Shown here in pieces: positions 10,001 through 19,759 of a stretch of DNA of 50,891 nt. The position numbers and the translations under genes were made by a program. The notes beneath the pieces were generated by a model, which searched no databases, was not told the origin of the DNA, and worked only from the letters and a program-made list of their open reading frames with translations. This DNA comes from Gamsiella multidivaricata (taxonomy: Eukaryota > Mortierellomycota > Mortierellomycetes > Mortierellales > Mortierellaceae). The stretch is from NCBI RefSeq assembly GCF_025024155.1, contig NW_026251849.1, positions 1 through 50,891 on the forward strand, in the 5' to 3' direction. How positions within the stretch are numbered: position 1 is the first letter of the stretch; the number at the start of each line of letters is the position of its first letter.

Positions 10001-10985
10001 TGTAAAAAGTAACAAAGACACACTTCACATACGCTTGGTTGCACGTTATATCCATGTTCTCGGGAGTCAATGTAAGAGGGATGCAGTTGTTGAGGGAGGA
10101 GCAGAGGGAATGGCTTTGAGTGATAAGGGTCAAGCAGTGAATGTTTAAGGATGGAGGGCATTTGTCAGTGGTGGATGTAAGAGGAGATTTATTTTTGGGC
10201 GAAGCAAGAATTGCGTTGCTCGAAATTTTGCATCAAGAAAGGGTATTGCCATCGAGATCTTAACATCAAAGAAAAGGTACTGCAAATTGATTAAATTTAT
10301 TAGATGTGTAAAGTAGTCTTCAAAATCCCCCAAATCAACCTTGTGTAACTCGTCAAACCCATCGAACCACCGCCGATATCATTCATCATACCTCAGACTA
10401 AGCATTCACTGTGGTTGTTGCGGTGCGAAATGAGCGAACGACATGGTGACATGAAATACCTTTTCGGACATGTGTAGTAAGTCTGGCGGTCGTTGTTCTT
10501 GTTGCACTTTTCGGATCTGAGCATGTTGTAGGGGTTTCAGTGTAGGATGGTGGTAGGCGGCGGTGATAGAGACAGACAGACAGAGAAAGAGTTGATGAGA
10601 GAGAAGGATAGATAAAAGATTTTTTATTTTTTACTTTATTTTCTGGATTTCTGGCTCTCGAGTGCATCGAGTCTATGATGGAGAGGGAGATCTACGCAAC
10701 ATGGCAGAGCATCCTCTATTCGACTTTAAGCTTGTACGTGGACAAAGAAAAGAGCCTTTGTGTGTACAGTACTTTGAGGAAAGGTTACAATAAACTGCAC
10801 TTTTTTGTTTTCGTGCTTTTACTTCATGATATACTATATCTTTCGAAGAGTCGTTCTAGTAAAATACGAAGGCAACTGTCGAGGCTAAAGAATGGAGTAC
10901 ACATGATGGCAGTGCCTTTATTCCTTGCGGAGAAATATATGCTTTCGTAATGCTATGTCATTGTAACCATTTTTCACTGCCACTC
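10001..10985. other. AT-rich sequence with no supported gene
   Basis: Short open frames exist on both strands (for example plus 10675-10950), but their composition is low-complexity and AT-rich and I see no conserved motif. T-rich and A-rich runs occur around 10610-10640. Nothing else recognised. Confidence 0.3.
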
Positions 10986-11290
10986 TTAATACCTTGTGTG
11001 GCCACCTTTCGCCTTCAATACAGCCTGAACTCGGTCCGGCATCGACTCGTAGAGCTTTCTGATGAAGTCTTCAGGAACCTTTTCCCACTCCTCAAGAACT
11101 GCTTGCTATAAATAGTGGATACTGGTGGGTCTTATTTCTCGCAGGCCTATGCGAGTTTTGATGTACCTCCACACATGCTCTATGGGGTTTAAATCAGCAG
11201 ATTGTGCAGGCCATGGCAGTAGCGTGTATCCTTGCTCATCCAAATAGCGCCTTGTCGCACGAGCAGTGTGTTTAGAGTCATTATCCTTCG
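10986..11290 (-). pseudogene. Tc1-like transposase C-terminal fossil (DD34E)
   Basis: The minus strand from about 11290 to 10986 encodes the last third of a Tc1-like transposase. It runs from the second catalytic Asp (DNDSKHTA) through WPAQSADLNPIEHVW, with 34 residues between Asp and Glu, to a terminal GGHTRY. An in-frame TAG follows SIHYL. The N-terminal half, including the helix-turn-helix and the first Asp, is absent, and sequence upstream of 11290 no longer matches. It is a third lineage, different from the other two Tc1-type elements in the window. Confidence 0.8.
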
Positions 11291-11455
11291 GGCCAGGACC
11301 ATATATGTGTTATCTTCTTTTATTGAAATAAAACGCGAAAATCCAGAAACTACCCGTAAGGAAAAAATGAAATAAATTCTGCTCGTATACCATGAATGCC
11401 TACTATCTTCTTTTGTTTCGCCAGGGACATACCCGCATACATAGAAAATCACTCC

Positions 11456-11825
11456 ATGTCTACTCCTCCCACACAAGATGCAAACACTATTGCCAACCTT
11501 CAAGAACAGGTGGCCAATATGGCCCGCCAGATCGCTATTCTTCAAAGTTCCAGAGAGTCAGACCCTCAGCTCGAGGAACCGATCTCCGTCAAGACTTACC
11601 ATCCTTCTGCAGAGGAAGCTGAACGATATCCTCCTATCCAGCCTTCAGACCCCGCATCTTTCTTTCAGCAAGACACCCCGGACGACGAATTTTGGGAACA
11701 GTTCCGCCGCTACCCCAAGAATTCAGCGATGGGATACGAACCTCCCAAGATCCCAAATGTCATTCCTCTCTCTCCACCACAGAAGGCCCATGATCATCAG
11801 CTACGCAACTGTCAAGTTCTGGGCA
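11456..11825 (+). pseudogene. Gag-like N-terminal fragment of a retroelement
   Basis: From ATG at 11456 the frame gives about 120 residues with a predicted helical start (ANTIANLQEQVANMARQIA), an acidic/proline-rich middle and a segment PPKIPNVIPLSPPQKAHD. After about 11825 the sequence changes character and ends in LTR sequence at 11924, so the ORF is truncated. The proline-rich PPK-xxx-LSP segment before a basic HDxQL stretch resembles the first ORF of DIRS/Ngaro-type fungal elements; that is recall without alignment. No reverse transcriptase follows. Confidence 0.4.
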
Positions 11826-11923
11826 GGCAGATAGATAGGAACGAGAGTAGTGTGCAAATAAATGAGCGAGAGCAGGTTCAAGACAAGGAGGTTTTGTATT
11901 GCAGACTGAGGAACTATGGCTAT

Positions 11924-12136
11924 TGCAACAGCAGCAGAGTCAAGGGGTCAAGGGCAGTGGTCAAGTAGGAATGCGTAGAAATGAATGCTGTTTAATGATC
12001 GTAAGTAGGGTCTATATATACATGTCTGGGGTCTATTGTACAGTGTCGTAGTGGAGTTGTCATGATGCCGGGCTCCCATCCTGGCTCTGTGTGTCGTAAC
12101 CGTGAAGCTTGGTAACCGAGTGGTAATCCTGTTGCA
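11924..12136 (-). mobile_element. LTR of the Gyp-C family
   Basis: A 213-bp copy bounded by TGCAACAG and CTGTTGCA, matching the Gyp-C LTR at 30209-30421. In minus orientation it has a TATATATA promoter box. No matching 5-bp target duplication is seen (GCTAT to the left, CTTTC to the right), so it may be a recombination product and not a simple solo LTR. It truncates the minus-strand coding sequence to its right. Confidence 0.8.
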
Positions 12137-12462
12137 CTTTCATAGCTGAGGTCGCGAGTAACGATTTCCTTTGCAAGAGCGCCAACGGTTCGACATGGTT
12201 TATGGTCCTTTTTATCGCCCAGGATGTGCACTTGAAAGTTCCCTCGATTCATCATCGCAGCCTCGCAAATGCAAACATACTTCATTTCCTGAAAACGATC
12301 CTTTTTAAAAGAAAACTTGACTCCTTTGACAACAACGACGAGTTCGTCATCACGGTGATAGAGTCCAATGTGATCTCGATGCTTTGATTCCAAGCTGGCG
12401 GAAGGTAAGCCGAGATATCCATGAATACAATTTAAAAACTGACAGCGTTTTGGATTCGACAT
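12137..12462 (-). pseudogene. 5' part of unrecognised Cys/His-rich protein gene
   Basis: ATG at 12462-12460 opens about 109 codons on the minus strand, up to the Gyp-C LTR at 12136. Two Cys/His clusters are visible: an N-terminal one (RCQFLNCIHG followed by SKHRDHIGLYH) and a second (YVCICEAAMMNRGNFQVHI, then KDHKPC). Both look like zinc-binding folds, but neither fits a standard C2H2 spacing exactly. There is no signal peptide. The rest of the gene was not found on the far side of the LTR, so the coding sequence appears broken by the insertion or a rearrangement there. I do not know the family; the zinc-binding idea is inference from residue spacing. Confidence 0.5.
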
Positions 12463-12781
12463 TTTTGCTAAAGGGAAAGATGATAAAAAAAAAAACGCAG
12501 ACTGTCTATTTCAACATCTCTGCAACCCAGTACGACATGAACCACGTGATCTGCAACCGATGGAAACAGGCCCGCAAAACTTTGATTAAAACTGAGTTGG
12601 TGCATCCTGGACGAATTGATCATCAAAACCGACTCCCCATGCAATTTACATTTGTGTACACAAACAAACCAAACATCGCTCTCCTTCCGACTTTCCTGCA
12701 AACACACACGCAACTTGCATTTGTGTCCACAAACAGACCAACGTCACTCATTTTTTTTCGACTTTCCTCGCCCACGCTGAC
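12463..12781. other. Upstream region with a ~70-bp duplicated block
   Basis: This lies upstream of the Cys/His-rich gene fragment. Two adjacent related blocks (about 12638-12708 and 12709-12777) share CATTTGTGT, CACAAACA and CGACTTTCCT. A poly-A run is at about 12486. No ORF is supported. It is probably the former promoter region. Confidence 0.4.
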
Positions 12782-13124
12782 TGTCACGGATAGCACCATA
12801 GCGTGTGGTGCAGAGTGACAGTTGAGCTGCGCACACAATTGCTCATATTGATTTGTGACTGCTTCTACGCGCTCACGCGCTTGCACGCGTACCTCTGCCA
12901 CCGTATGCTCGATCAACATATGTTCAACGAAGTATCTTTATTGATATTGCTATTATCCGGCCCGCCTAGAACCATTGTCCGGCCCGTCTAGAACCATTGC
13001 ACCAGATCCATACCTTTGTGCTATTCCTAGCAAATATACCTCGCGTCCCGTAGTAGCCATCCGAGTACCCTGACCAAGAATCCTAGAAACACATAAATAG
13101 AGCCATAGAATCCATAGCATATAC
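12782..13124 (-). mobile_element. Truncated LTR-X copy
   Basis: Starts at the TGTCACGG end and matches the LTR-X copy at 41884-42316 up to about 13124, where the match stops. About 85 bp including the other terminus is missing. The adjoining 30 bp (CACTACTGAAAATAATGAGT) look like the end of another transposon before Tc-1a begins at 13157. Confidence 0.75.
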
Positions 13125-13156
13125 ACTACTGAAAATAATGAGTAAATGTTTTGGTA

Positions 13157-14755
13157 CAGTCCACGGAAAAAGTGTTAGCATGTTTTGTTATTTTGGACTT
13201 ATACTCCTTTATCTCCCTATTACGCTATTACCAAGGACTGAGATGTCTGGTGGACAATGTCGTAATTTACAAGGAGCTTTCTAGAATGTTCCAGGCTTGA
13301 ATGACCTTCAGCTGAGGAACGAAGGATCTCGAAAGTCATGAGGTGCACTCTAACACTTTTTAAAAAATCCTATAAATTGTGCTCTTCCCTTACGGTCTGC
13401 ATCCTCACTCGCAACTAGAACAATACAACTGCACAGTTATCCACTACTCCCATCCTACGCCACATTCATCCCAAGTTTACATCAAACATGAAGCGGCTGC
13501 GAGAACAAACCGTACGCGATGCGATTATCCAACTTCGGCAAGGAAAATCTGTCCGCGAGGTCTCAAGATCCTTGCATATCTCTACTTTCTCCGTTTCCAA
13601 GATTCGTCAAAGGGACAAGGAGAACGTTCCATCCCCTAAAATAGGGCGTCCTTCGAAGGTTTCGAAGAAGACCAAGACCTTACTTGCTCGTCATTTCGTC
13701 GCAGGAAAGCCGTAACCCTCCGCGACGGCCAGCGACTTATCCAATCGGTGCAAGGAGTGCAGGTTCATGTAGGCAGTGTCCGGATCTACCTTAAACAGGA
13801 GGGCTTAAAAGCATACGTCCAGCCTAGGAAGCGTGATCTGACACCGGATCAAATCAGAGCACGCTACGAATTTGCTAAGGCGCACTTGAAATGGACCGTG
13901 GACGACTGGAAGAATGTGATGTTCTCGGACGAAACTATAATCAGCAGGATTGGGTCCTTCGGCAGGAAATTCTATTACAAGAAGCCCAACAGGAAGGATA
14001 TCCAACCTCACCAAGTGCAGAAAACAAAGCAGGGCGGAGAGGGCAAAATTATGGTCTGGGGTTGCATGACATTTTATGGCTTGGGCGATGCCTGCTGGAT
14101 CCCAGGAAGTATGGATGCACAAACCTACCTCGATGTACTGAAGGACTATCTTTGCGCATCTCGGGATTGGTTTGGTATGGATCCAGCAAAATTCATTTTT
14201 CAGCAGGACAATGCCAAAGTGCATACAGCAGGCATAGTCGAAGACTTCCTTAGGAAATCCAAGATCGCAGTCATGGAATGGCCTGCGAATTCTCCGGACC
14301 TCAACCCGATCGAGCATCTATGGTCGCACCTCAAGTACCGACTTGATCAGTATCCAGAGGCACCAAGCTCTTTGGACGACCTCTGGGAGCGTGTTCAGGA
14401 TATATGGACAACAATAGATATCAAATTCATTCACGAGCTATATGAGAGCATGCCCGAGCGCATGAAGAGGCTTCACGCAAATAAAGGAGGCCATATCGAT
14501 TATTAATGGCAGAAAAGTAGCTAACAGAATCAGAGGGTGGTCATATTTCGAAAAAGTGTTAGAATGGGGTCAATATGTTCATGTCCTCAATTAGCCGGAT
14601 AGAGTGCATCCATTGGCTCGTAACTTGGCAGGTAATCTTAACAAATATACGAGATTGATCGCGTGAAGCCTCGTAGCAGTAGGCGGTATTGATGTAAGTA
14701 TCAAAGAAAAAAGGTCGAAATTATGAAAACATGCTAACACTTTTTCCGTGGACTG
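13157..14755 (+). mobile_element. Tc-1a: Tc1/mariner element, full length
   Basis: Flanked by TA at 13155-13156 and 14756-14757. The terminal inverted repeat begins CAGTCCACGGAAAAAGTG and is identical for about 30 bp at both ends. The core AAAAAGTGTTAG occurs four times per element: once in each outer repeat and once in inverted orientation inside each end (13350-13361 and 14551-14562). Same family as the elements at 46731 and 49105. Inserted just upstream of the TATATAAA box of the Gyp-A leader. Confidence 0.92.
13488..14506 (+). pseudogene. Tc-1a transposase with 1-nt deletion
   Basis: A 339-codon Tc1-type transposase broken near 13704-13707, where GGAAAAG of the intact copies reads GGAAAG. 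The first 70 or so codons (helix-turn-helix: MKRLREQTVRD through a second HTH with the GRPSK linker) are in one frame; the rest (13748-14506) is in another. The catalytic domain retains Asp in VMFSDETI, Asp in FQQDNAKVH and Glu in SPDLNPIEHLW, with DD34E spacing. Compared with Tc-1b and Tc-1c it also differs at several codons (for example FGRK for FGRT, GGEG for GGGG, GSMDAQTYL for GSTDAQTYF). Inactive in cis; the ends could still be mobilised by the intact copies. Confidence 0.9.
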
Positions 14756-14757
14756 TA

Positions 14758-14875
14758 CTATATAAATCTATCACCTCTGAAACTTAATCTAGAGTTGATT
14801 AATAAATATCGTGTAGATGTGTGTTTGGAGACACATCTCTTTCTCACTGACTTCAAAAACCACCATATATTTCAG
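14758..14875 (+). repeat. Gyp-A leader, near-identical to Gyp-B leader
   Basis: Begins with a TATATAAA-type box (CTATATAAATC), contains AATAAATATC and ends ATATATTTCA. The same sequence occurs inverted at about 25004-25120 ahead of Gyp-B, with only a 1-nt indel seen by eye. The layout of TATA box then polyadenylation-like signal suggests the R-U5 part of a 5' LTR whose U3 is lost or displaced by Tc-1a, but no start boundary was found. Confidence 0.6.
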
Positions 14876-17800
14876 CATCTGCTCAACGCCAATGATGAGG
14901 AGAGCGCGGGGCGAGCATACAAGCGGCTAAAGACGAGCCATCATAAGGAGCGGCCGTGGGAACCGAAGCCACTGACCAACAAAAACAACAATAGTGATCA
15001 GACCAGTCAGAGCACGGTCGATGAGTCCACCAGCAAGGGAGCGCAGCAACCTTGGCAGCAAAGCTCAGCCCACAGAGGCGGCTTCAAAAGTAACTACCGT
15101 GGCAATAACCGTGGGGGACACAACGGTGCCCACAATGGACGAGGTAACGCCCACCCCGATGAATGCGAGCGAACGGTGTTGACTGAGACATCAGTGTTTA
15201 ACAACGCTTCTGCATTTATTTTTCATACTGCACAGGCGGTCGGGGATATTGCAATGGCCCTCGAGGGGACGGAGCCCAACAACGAACCGGAGCATAGTGC
15301 GCGAAGAGTTACACCCGCAGAAACGGGACCATTTTCGAATAAAGCGTCGCTTGCGACCCAATCGAATTATTTTGCTGCACAGACCAGTGGGCGTATGGCG
15401 TGTGAGAAGGATGACCACATTGTACCCGGCGACGTTATTACCAGTGTCAATAGTAGGCATCACATCGTTTGCACAAACGCAGGTATTTCGGTTCACCGTG
15501 GATCGCCTATTTACCAGCCCATTCACCCCAGCGATGGAGGGGAAGGTAGTGAGCGACCCACAACGGCTGAGAAACAGGCGCCAATCCAGTTCAGCGCCGC
15601 GCTAGTTGACCCCAGTCAGCGATGCACGGACAATGACCAAGAGGTCGTTGACCTGAATACGATTGAAGACGATGAGTATGGAAAAGCGTACGAGAATTAC
15701 ACCGTGGAGCATAATCCTCTCAACGACTTTTACGATGGCTACCCCGTATTTATGCCGGACGAGAATTTAATATTCATAAAAATCAACAATTCTGTACGAC
15801 GCAAAAACGATAGCCTGGACAATCGCATCATTGTCCCCGTCTACATTTATGGCGACAAGCACATGGCACTTGTTGATACCGGTGCATCGCACTCATTTAT
15901 TGACACGAAGATCGTGAGCCAATACAATATTGCTGTCATTGAAGCAACAGGTCACATTGAGCTGGCAGACAAATCTATTATTATGAGAATCGGTGAGACA
16001 GAGAACGTTGAGATTGCATGTGGAGGAAGCGTTCTATCCGCTCCATACGAGGTCATCGAACAGAAATATGCGATTTCAATCGGCATGGATCATTTCTATC
16101 GGTTTGGCTTCAGGATTGAAGGTCTTCCTGATGTGGAAGAGTCTACTCATCGGTTACCGGAACCTGAAGAGGATAGTAAGCCTACTCTCAAGCCTCTCAT
16201 GATCCCTGACATCGAGAAAGAACCTGAATTTATAGCTGCGAAAGAGAAATTCATGCGAGCTATCAGGCCTAAACTGGAAGCGAATGAAAGAATTCCTCTG
16301 ACAAGTCACTGCCCGATTCCAGAAATGAAAGTGTTTCTTCCCGTACCTGAAGGCACAGTTGTGTTTCGCAGGTCACGTCACTTTGCTCATGCTCAACGCC
16401 CCATTCTAGACGAGGCTGTAGAGAAATGGATAAAGGACGATGTTATTACATTGGCTCCGCCCAACAACCCGCATAACAACACACTGACCTTGGCTGCAAA
16501 GAAGGATCTTGAAGGGAACAAGACGCTCTGGCGGGTCTGCTTGACCCACGACCGCTGAACGCTCATCTACCAGATGATAATTTTCCCTTGCCACTGATTT
16601 CTGAAATTATGCAGAGTGTCGGAGGCAACGACATCTTCACAACCGTCGATTTGCGGCAAGCTTATCATCGTCTGCCAATTCATGAAGAGGATCAACCCCT
16701 CACGGCTTTTATGCACAATGGGCAACAATACATGTTTAAAAAGGCACCATTTGGCCTTAAACCATTATCGAGTTTGTTCCAACGTGGTATGTCTCGCATT
16801 CTAGGAGACCTTGATTTTGTTCGCAATTTCATGGATGATATCATCATCAAGTCCCAGAATCGTGAAGATCATATTCACCACGTTGAGAGCGTCATTGAGC
16901 GCCTGAACGATGCCAAACTCATTATCAATCAAGACAAATGTAATTTCTACAGCACGCAAGTTGCGTTGCTCGGATTCATCATCGATCTGAAGGGCAAGCG
17001 AGTCGATCCCCAAAAATTGGCTAATATCGATGACTGGCAACCGCCTACCACTGGAAAGCAGGTACAATCGTACATGGGCACTTTTAATTTCTTTAGGGAA
17101 TTTATGCCGATGATCAGTACTATTGCTGCTCCACTTGATGCTTTGCGCAACGAGCCAGGCACATTTGAGTTAAATGAAATACAATTGCGTTGCTTTAATG
17201 CACTGAAGAATATTCTCGTGCAGGCACCTGTATTATCATTTCCGAATTTTGCTGAGCCCTTTTATGTCGCCACAGATGCATCTAACGTGGGTATTGGAGC
17301 TGTCTTGTACCAGCTGCCTGAAGGCGAAGAGAATCCCAAGAACATTAGATACATTTCATTTATCGCGAGGTCGTTGCAGGAGAGAGAAAGGAAGTACTCC
17401 GCAACGCAGAAGGAGCTACTAGGAATAGTATTCGCTCTGAAGAAATTTCATTATTATTTGTGGGGTAGGCATTTTACGTTGTACACGGACCACCGCGCAC
17501 TGACGTTCATTCATTCTCAAAAGGAGATGAACTCGATGCTCACTGATTGGCAAGAGACTATCCTGGATTACACATTTAAAGTCATTTACCGACCAGGAGT
17601 ACTTAATGTATTACCCGATGCATTGTCGCGTCAGTTCCCACAGGAGCTTTGGACGAGTAGAGTACCTATTAACGGACCTACGAAAATTTACAGCTACATG
17701 CATCTTATTCAGGATAAGCAAACTCTCAGAGAGACGGTGCCAGAAGACAAACGTAAAACTTTGCTAGCCGACACCCATGCGCTTGGCCATTTTGGCACAA

Positions 17801-19029
17801 ATGCCATGGTCAATCATATTCACTCTCTGAACAAAACTTGGTCCTTGATGGCTAAAGACTGCTTAGAATTTGTTCAGCGCTGTACAGAATGTCAACGCAT
17901 AAATATAAGACGCAAGGGATATCATCCTCTGTCTGCAATCCATGCCCAACTGCCCGGAGAGCACATGGCAATAGATCTTGCCGGACCTCTCCCAGGAAGT
18001 GCCAAAGGGAACACCATGTTGCTCATTTTAGTAGATGTCTGCACTCGGTTCGTCTTTCTCGTGCCCATGAAAAATAAGACAGCAGAAACCGTAGCGCGCA
18101 AATTATTCAAGATATTTACCATCATTGGTTTTCCCCGCATTTTGCAGTCGGACAATGGAAAAGAGTTCGTTAATGAGGTTATGAGAGTGATGACCACAGA
18201 GATGGGTGTACAACATCGGTTGGTCACTCCATATCACCCTCGAGCCAACGGCGTAGCCGAGAACCATGTTAAGACAGCTGTAAACATTATCCGTAAAGAA
18301 ATCAAAGCGAAGAAACGCAATTGGGACCGATATGTCACCATGGCTCAATTAGCCATGAATACGAGAATTGTTGCGTTGCACAACTCGTCCCCTTTTTCGT
18401 TATTTTTTGCCAGACGTTTCAACGGTTTCCATAATTTTTCAAACGACAAGGATGAACGATTATCCCATAGTGAACTCTTGGAGCGACTTCAATACATGAC
18501 TGAAGTTGTCTTCCCAGCTGTGAGCGCCAAGTCGCGTGCCACTCAGAAGAGAATGATTGAGCGATTCAACAGAACGGTACTGCACAATGAGTTTCCGGAT
18601 GGAGCCAAGGTCATGACTCTCGATCCTATCTTGGGTGATAAATTGACACCCAAGTATGAAGGTCCTTACGTTGTTGTGCGTAGAACCACAGGCGGTGCGT
18701 ATGTTTTAAAGGACGGCACTGGCGATTTGCTTCAACGCCAGTATGCCCCATCCCAACTCAAACTCGTACTCGACGACTACGACGACACCACTTACGAAGT
18801 AGAAGAGATTCTCGAACATCGGGATGATTCTGAGGGGGGAGTGGAATACTTCGTAAGCTGGAAAGGGTATACAGAGAGGACCTGGGAACCAGAAGAGAAC
18901 TTTGTTGAGAGAAAGTGTATCACAGACTACTGGAAGAGTCGCGATCTTCCTGGACCACCTTCTCGACCGCAGCCTCGTCAAACTTTGAAGAGCCACAGGC
19001 AAAGCAGAATCAGCAGGAGACACTATTGA
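14876..19029 (+). pseudogene. Gyp-A: Ty3/Gypsy chromovirus gag-pol, broken
   Basis: Only the end of gag remains (Lys/Gly-rich tail from about 14880, no zinc knuckle), fused in frame to the leader. Protease carries LVDTGASHSFID (about 15868). Reverse transcriptase begins near 16480 and is interrupted at about 16541, where one base is missing and the frame ends at 16558; it resumes in the next frame (upstream of 16588) with DLRQAYHRLPIHEEDQ, the catalytic FMDDI and RNase H (YVATDASNVGIGAVLY, LYTDHRAL). Integrase follows, with HALGHFG...C-x2-C zinc region, DLAGPLPG...SDNGKEFVN...AENH core, and a C-terminal chromodomain (YEVEEILEH...VSWKGYTERTWEPEENF). Stop at 19027-19029. Inactive because of the gag loss and RT frameshift. 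Confidence 0.88.
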
Positions 19030-19461
19030 CACAGCGTCCAGTAGCACGTAAAAATAATATGAACAATTCTGCTGATAGTGTAACCACCCCGAAACCTAAA
19101 CGCGGTCGCCCACCAAAGATTAATATAAGCGCAATTGATCGAGAGCTACCATGCACACGAGACGCGGTAGGCCACGAAGCATATCAGCGAGCAGAAAGTA
19201 GAGGAGTATGAGAAGGGGTTTTTTATGTACTTTCCCCTTGAATCACGACAGAGGTTTTCCTTCGGGCTTTCCCTCGCAAGGCCTTTTTGCTTTTTGCCTT
19301 GTAGTGAGTGATTATTACAATTGTCATGTAGAGGTTTTAAACTTTCCTCTGAAATTTATAATTTTATTTACCTTGAGGTTTTCACTTTTTCCCTCACACC
19401 GTAATCAATCAGCCCAATATGAGCTTGAAGACCTGGCTTACGCCTCCCATGGGAGGGGAGC
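19030..19461 (+). other. Gyp-A 3' untranslated region and purine tract
   Basis: An open stretch in another frame encodes an AT-hook-like PKPKRGRPPK (about 19090-19120), which could be a former pol tail after a frameshift. T-rich sequence follows. The purine tract GGGAGGGGAGC at 19451-19461 directly precedes the LTR and fits a plus-strand priming site. Confidence 0.5.
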
Positions 19462-19635
19462 TGTGCCATATTGGACAGATACTTCACTAGGATCACGTTA
19501 TGTAGAAAAGGCCGTCCGGTAACCTACATAAAGGGGACCGGACGGTGCTATTAAAGATCCCTCTCTTGTCTCGTGCTTACTTGTATTTACTTAGTACGTA
19601 TAAACCTTAATTTATCGCACATTCTATTTGTCGCA
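19462..19635 (+). mobile_element. Gyp-A 3' LTR
   Basis: Bounded by TGTGCCATATTGG and TTTGTCGCA (174 bp) and preceded by a purine tract. It contains CATAAAGGGG and ATTAAAGATCCCTCTCTTGT. The latter is shared with the 166-bp LTR-Z copies at 26024 and 42684, which also begin TGTGGCATAT and end TTCGCA, so these are related LTR families. No matching 5' LTR was found. Confidence 0.6.
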
Positions 19636-19759
19636 GAACCATTGGAATGTAATGCTCATTGTATGTGTCTGGCGCCATTTTTGTTATTTTTATTTTATTT
19701 ATTTTGTACGTTCCTTGATTCTCATGCATGTAGTTGTCTCTTATGCAGTAAAGTAACGG
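19636..19759. other. Gyp-B 3' flank, no gene
   Basis: Lies between the Gyp-A LTR and the stop codon of Gyp-B. AT-rich, with no LTR boundary recognised for Gyp-B, so its 3' end is probably truncated by Gyp-A or by a rearrangement here. Confidence 0.35.

Noticed and set aside
10675..10950. A 91-codon plus-strand gene
   Set aside because: AT-rich sequence without splice signals, motifs or coding-like composition.
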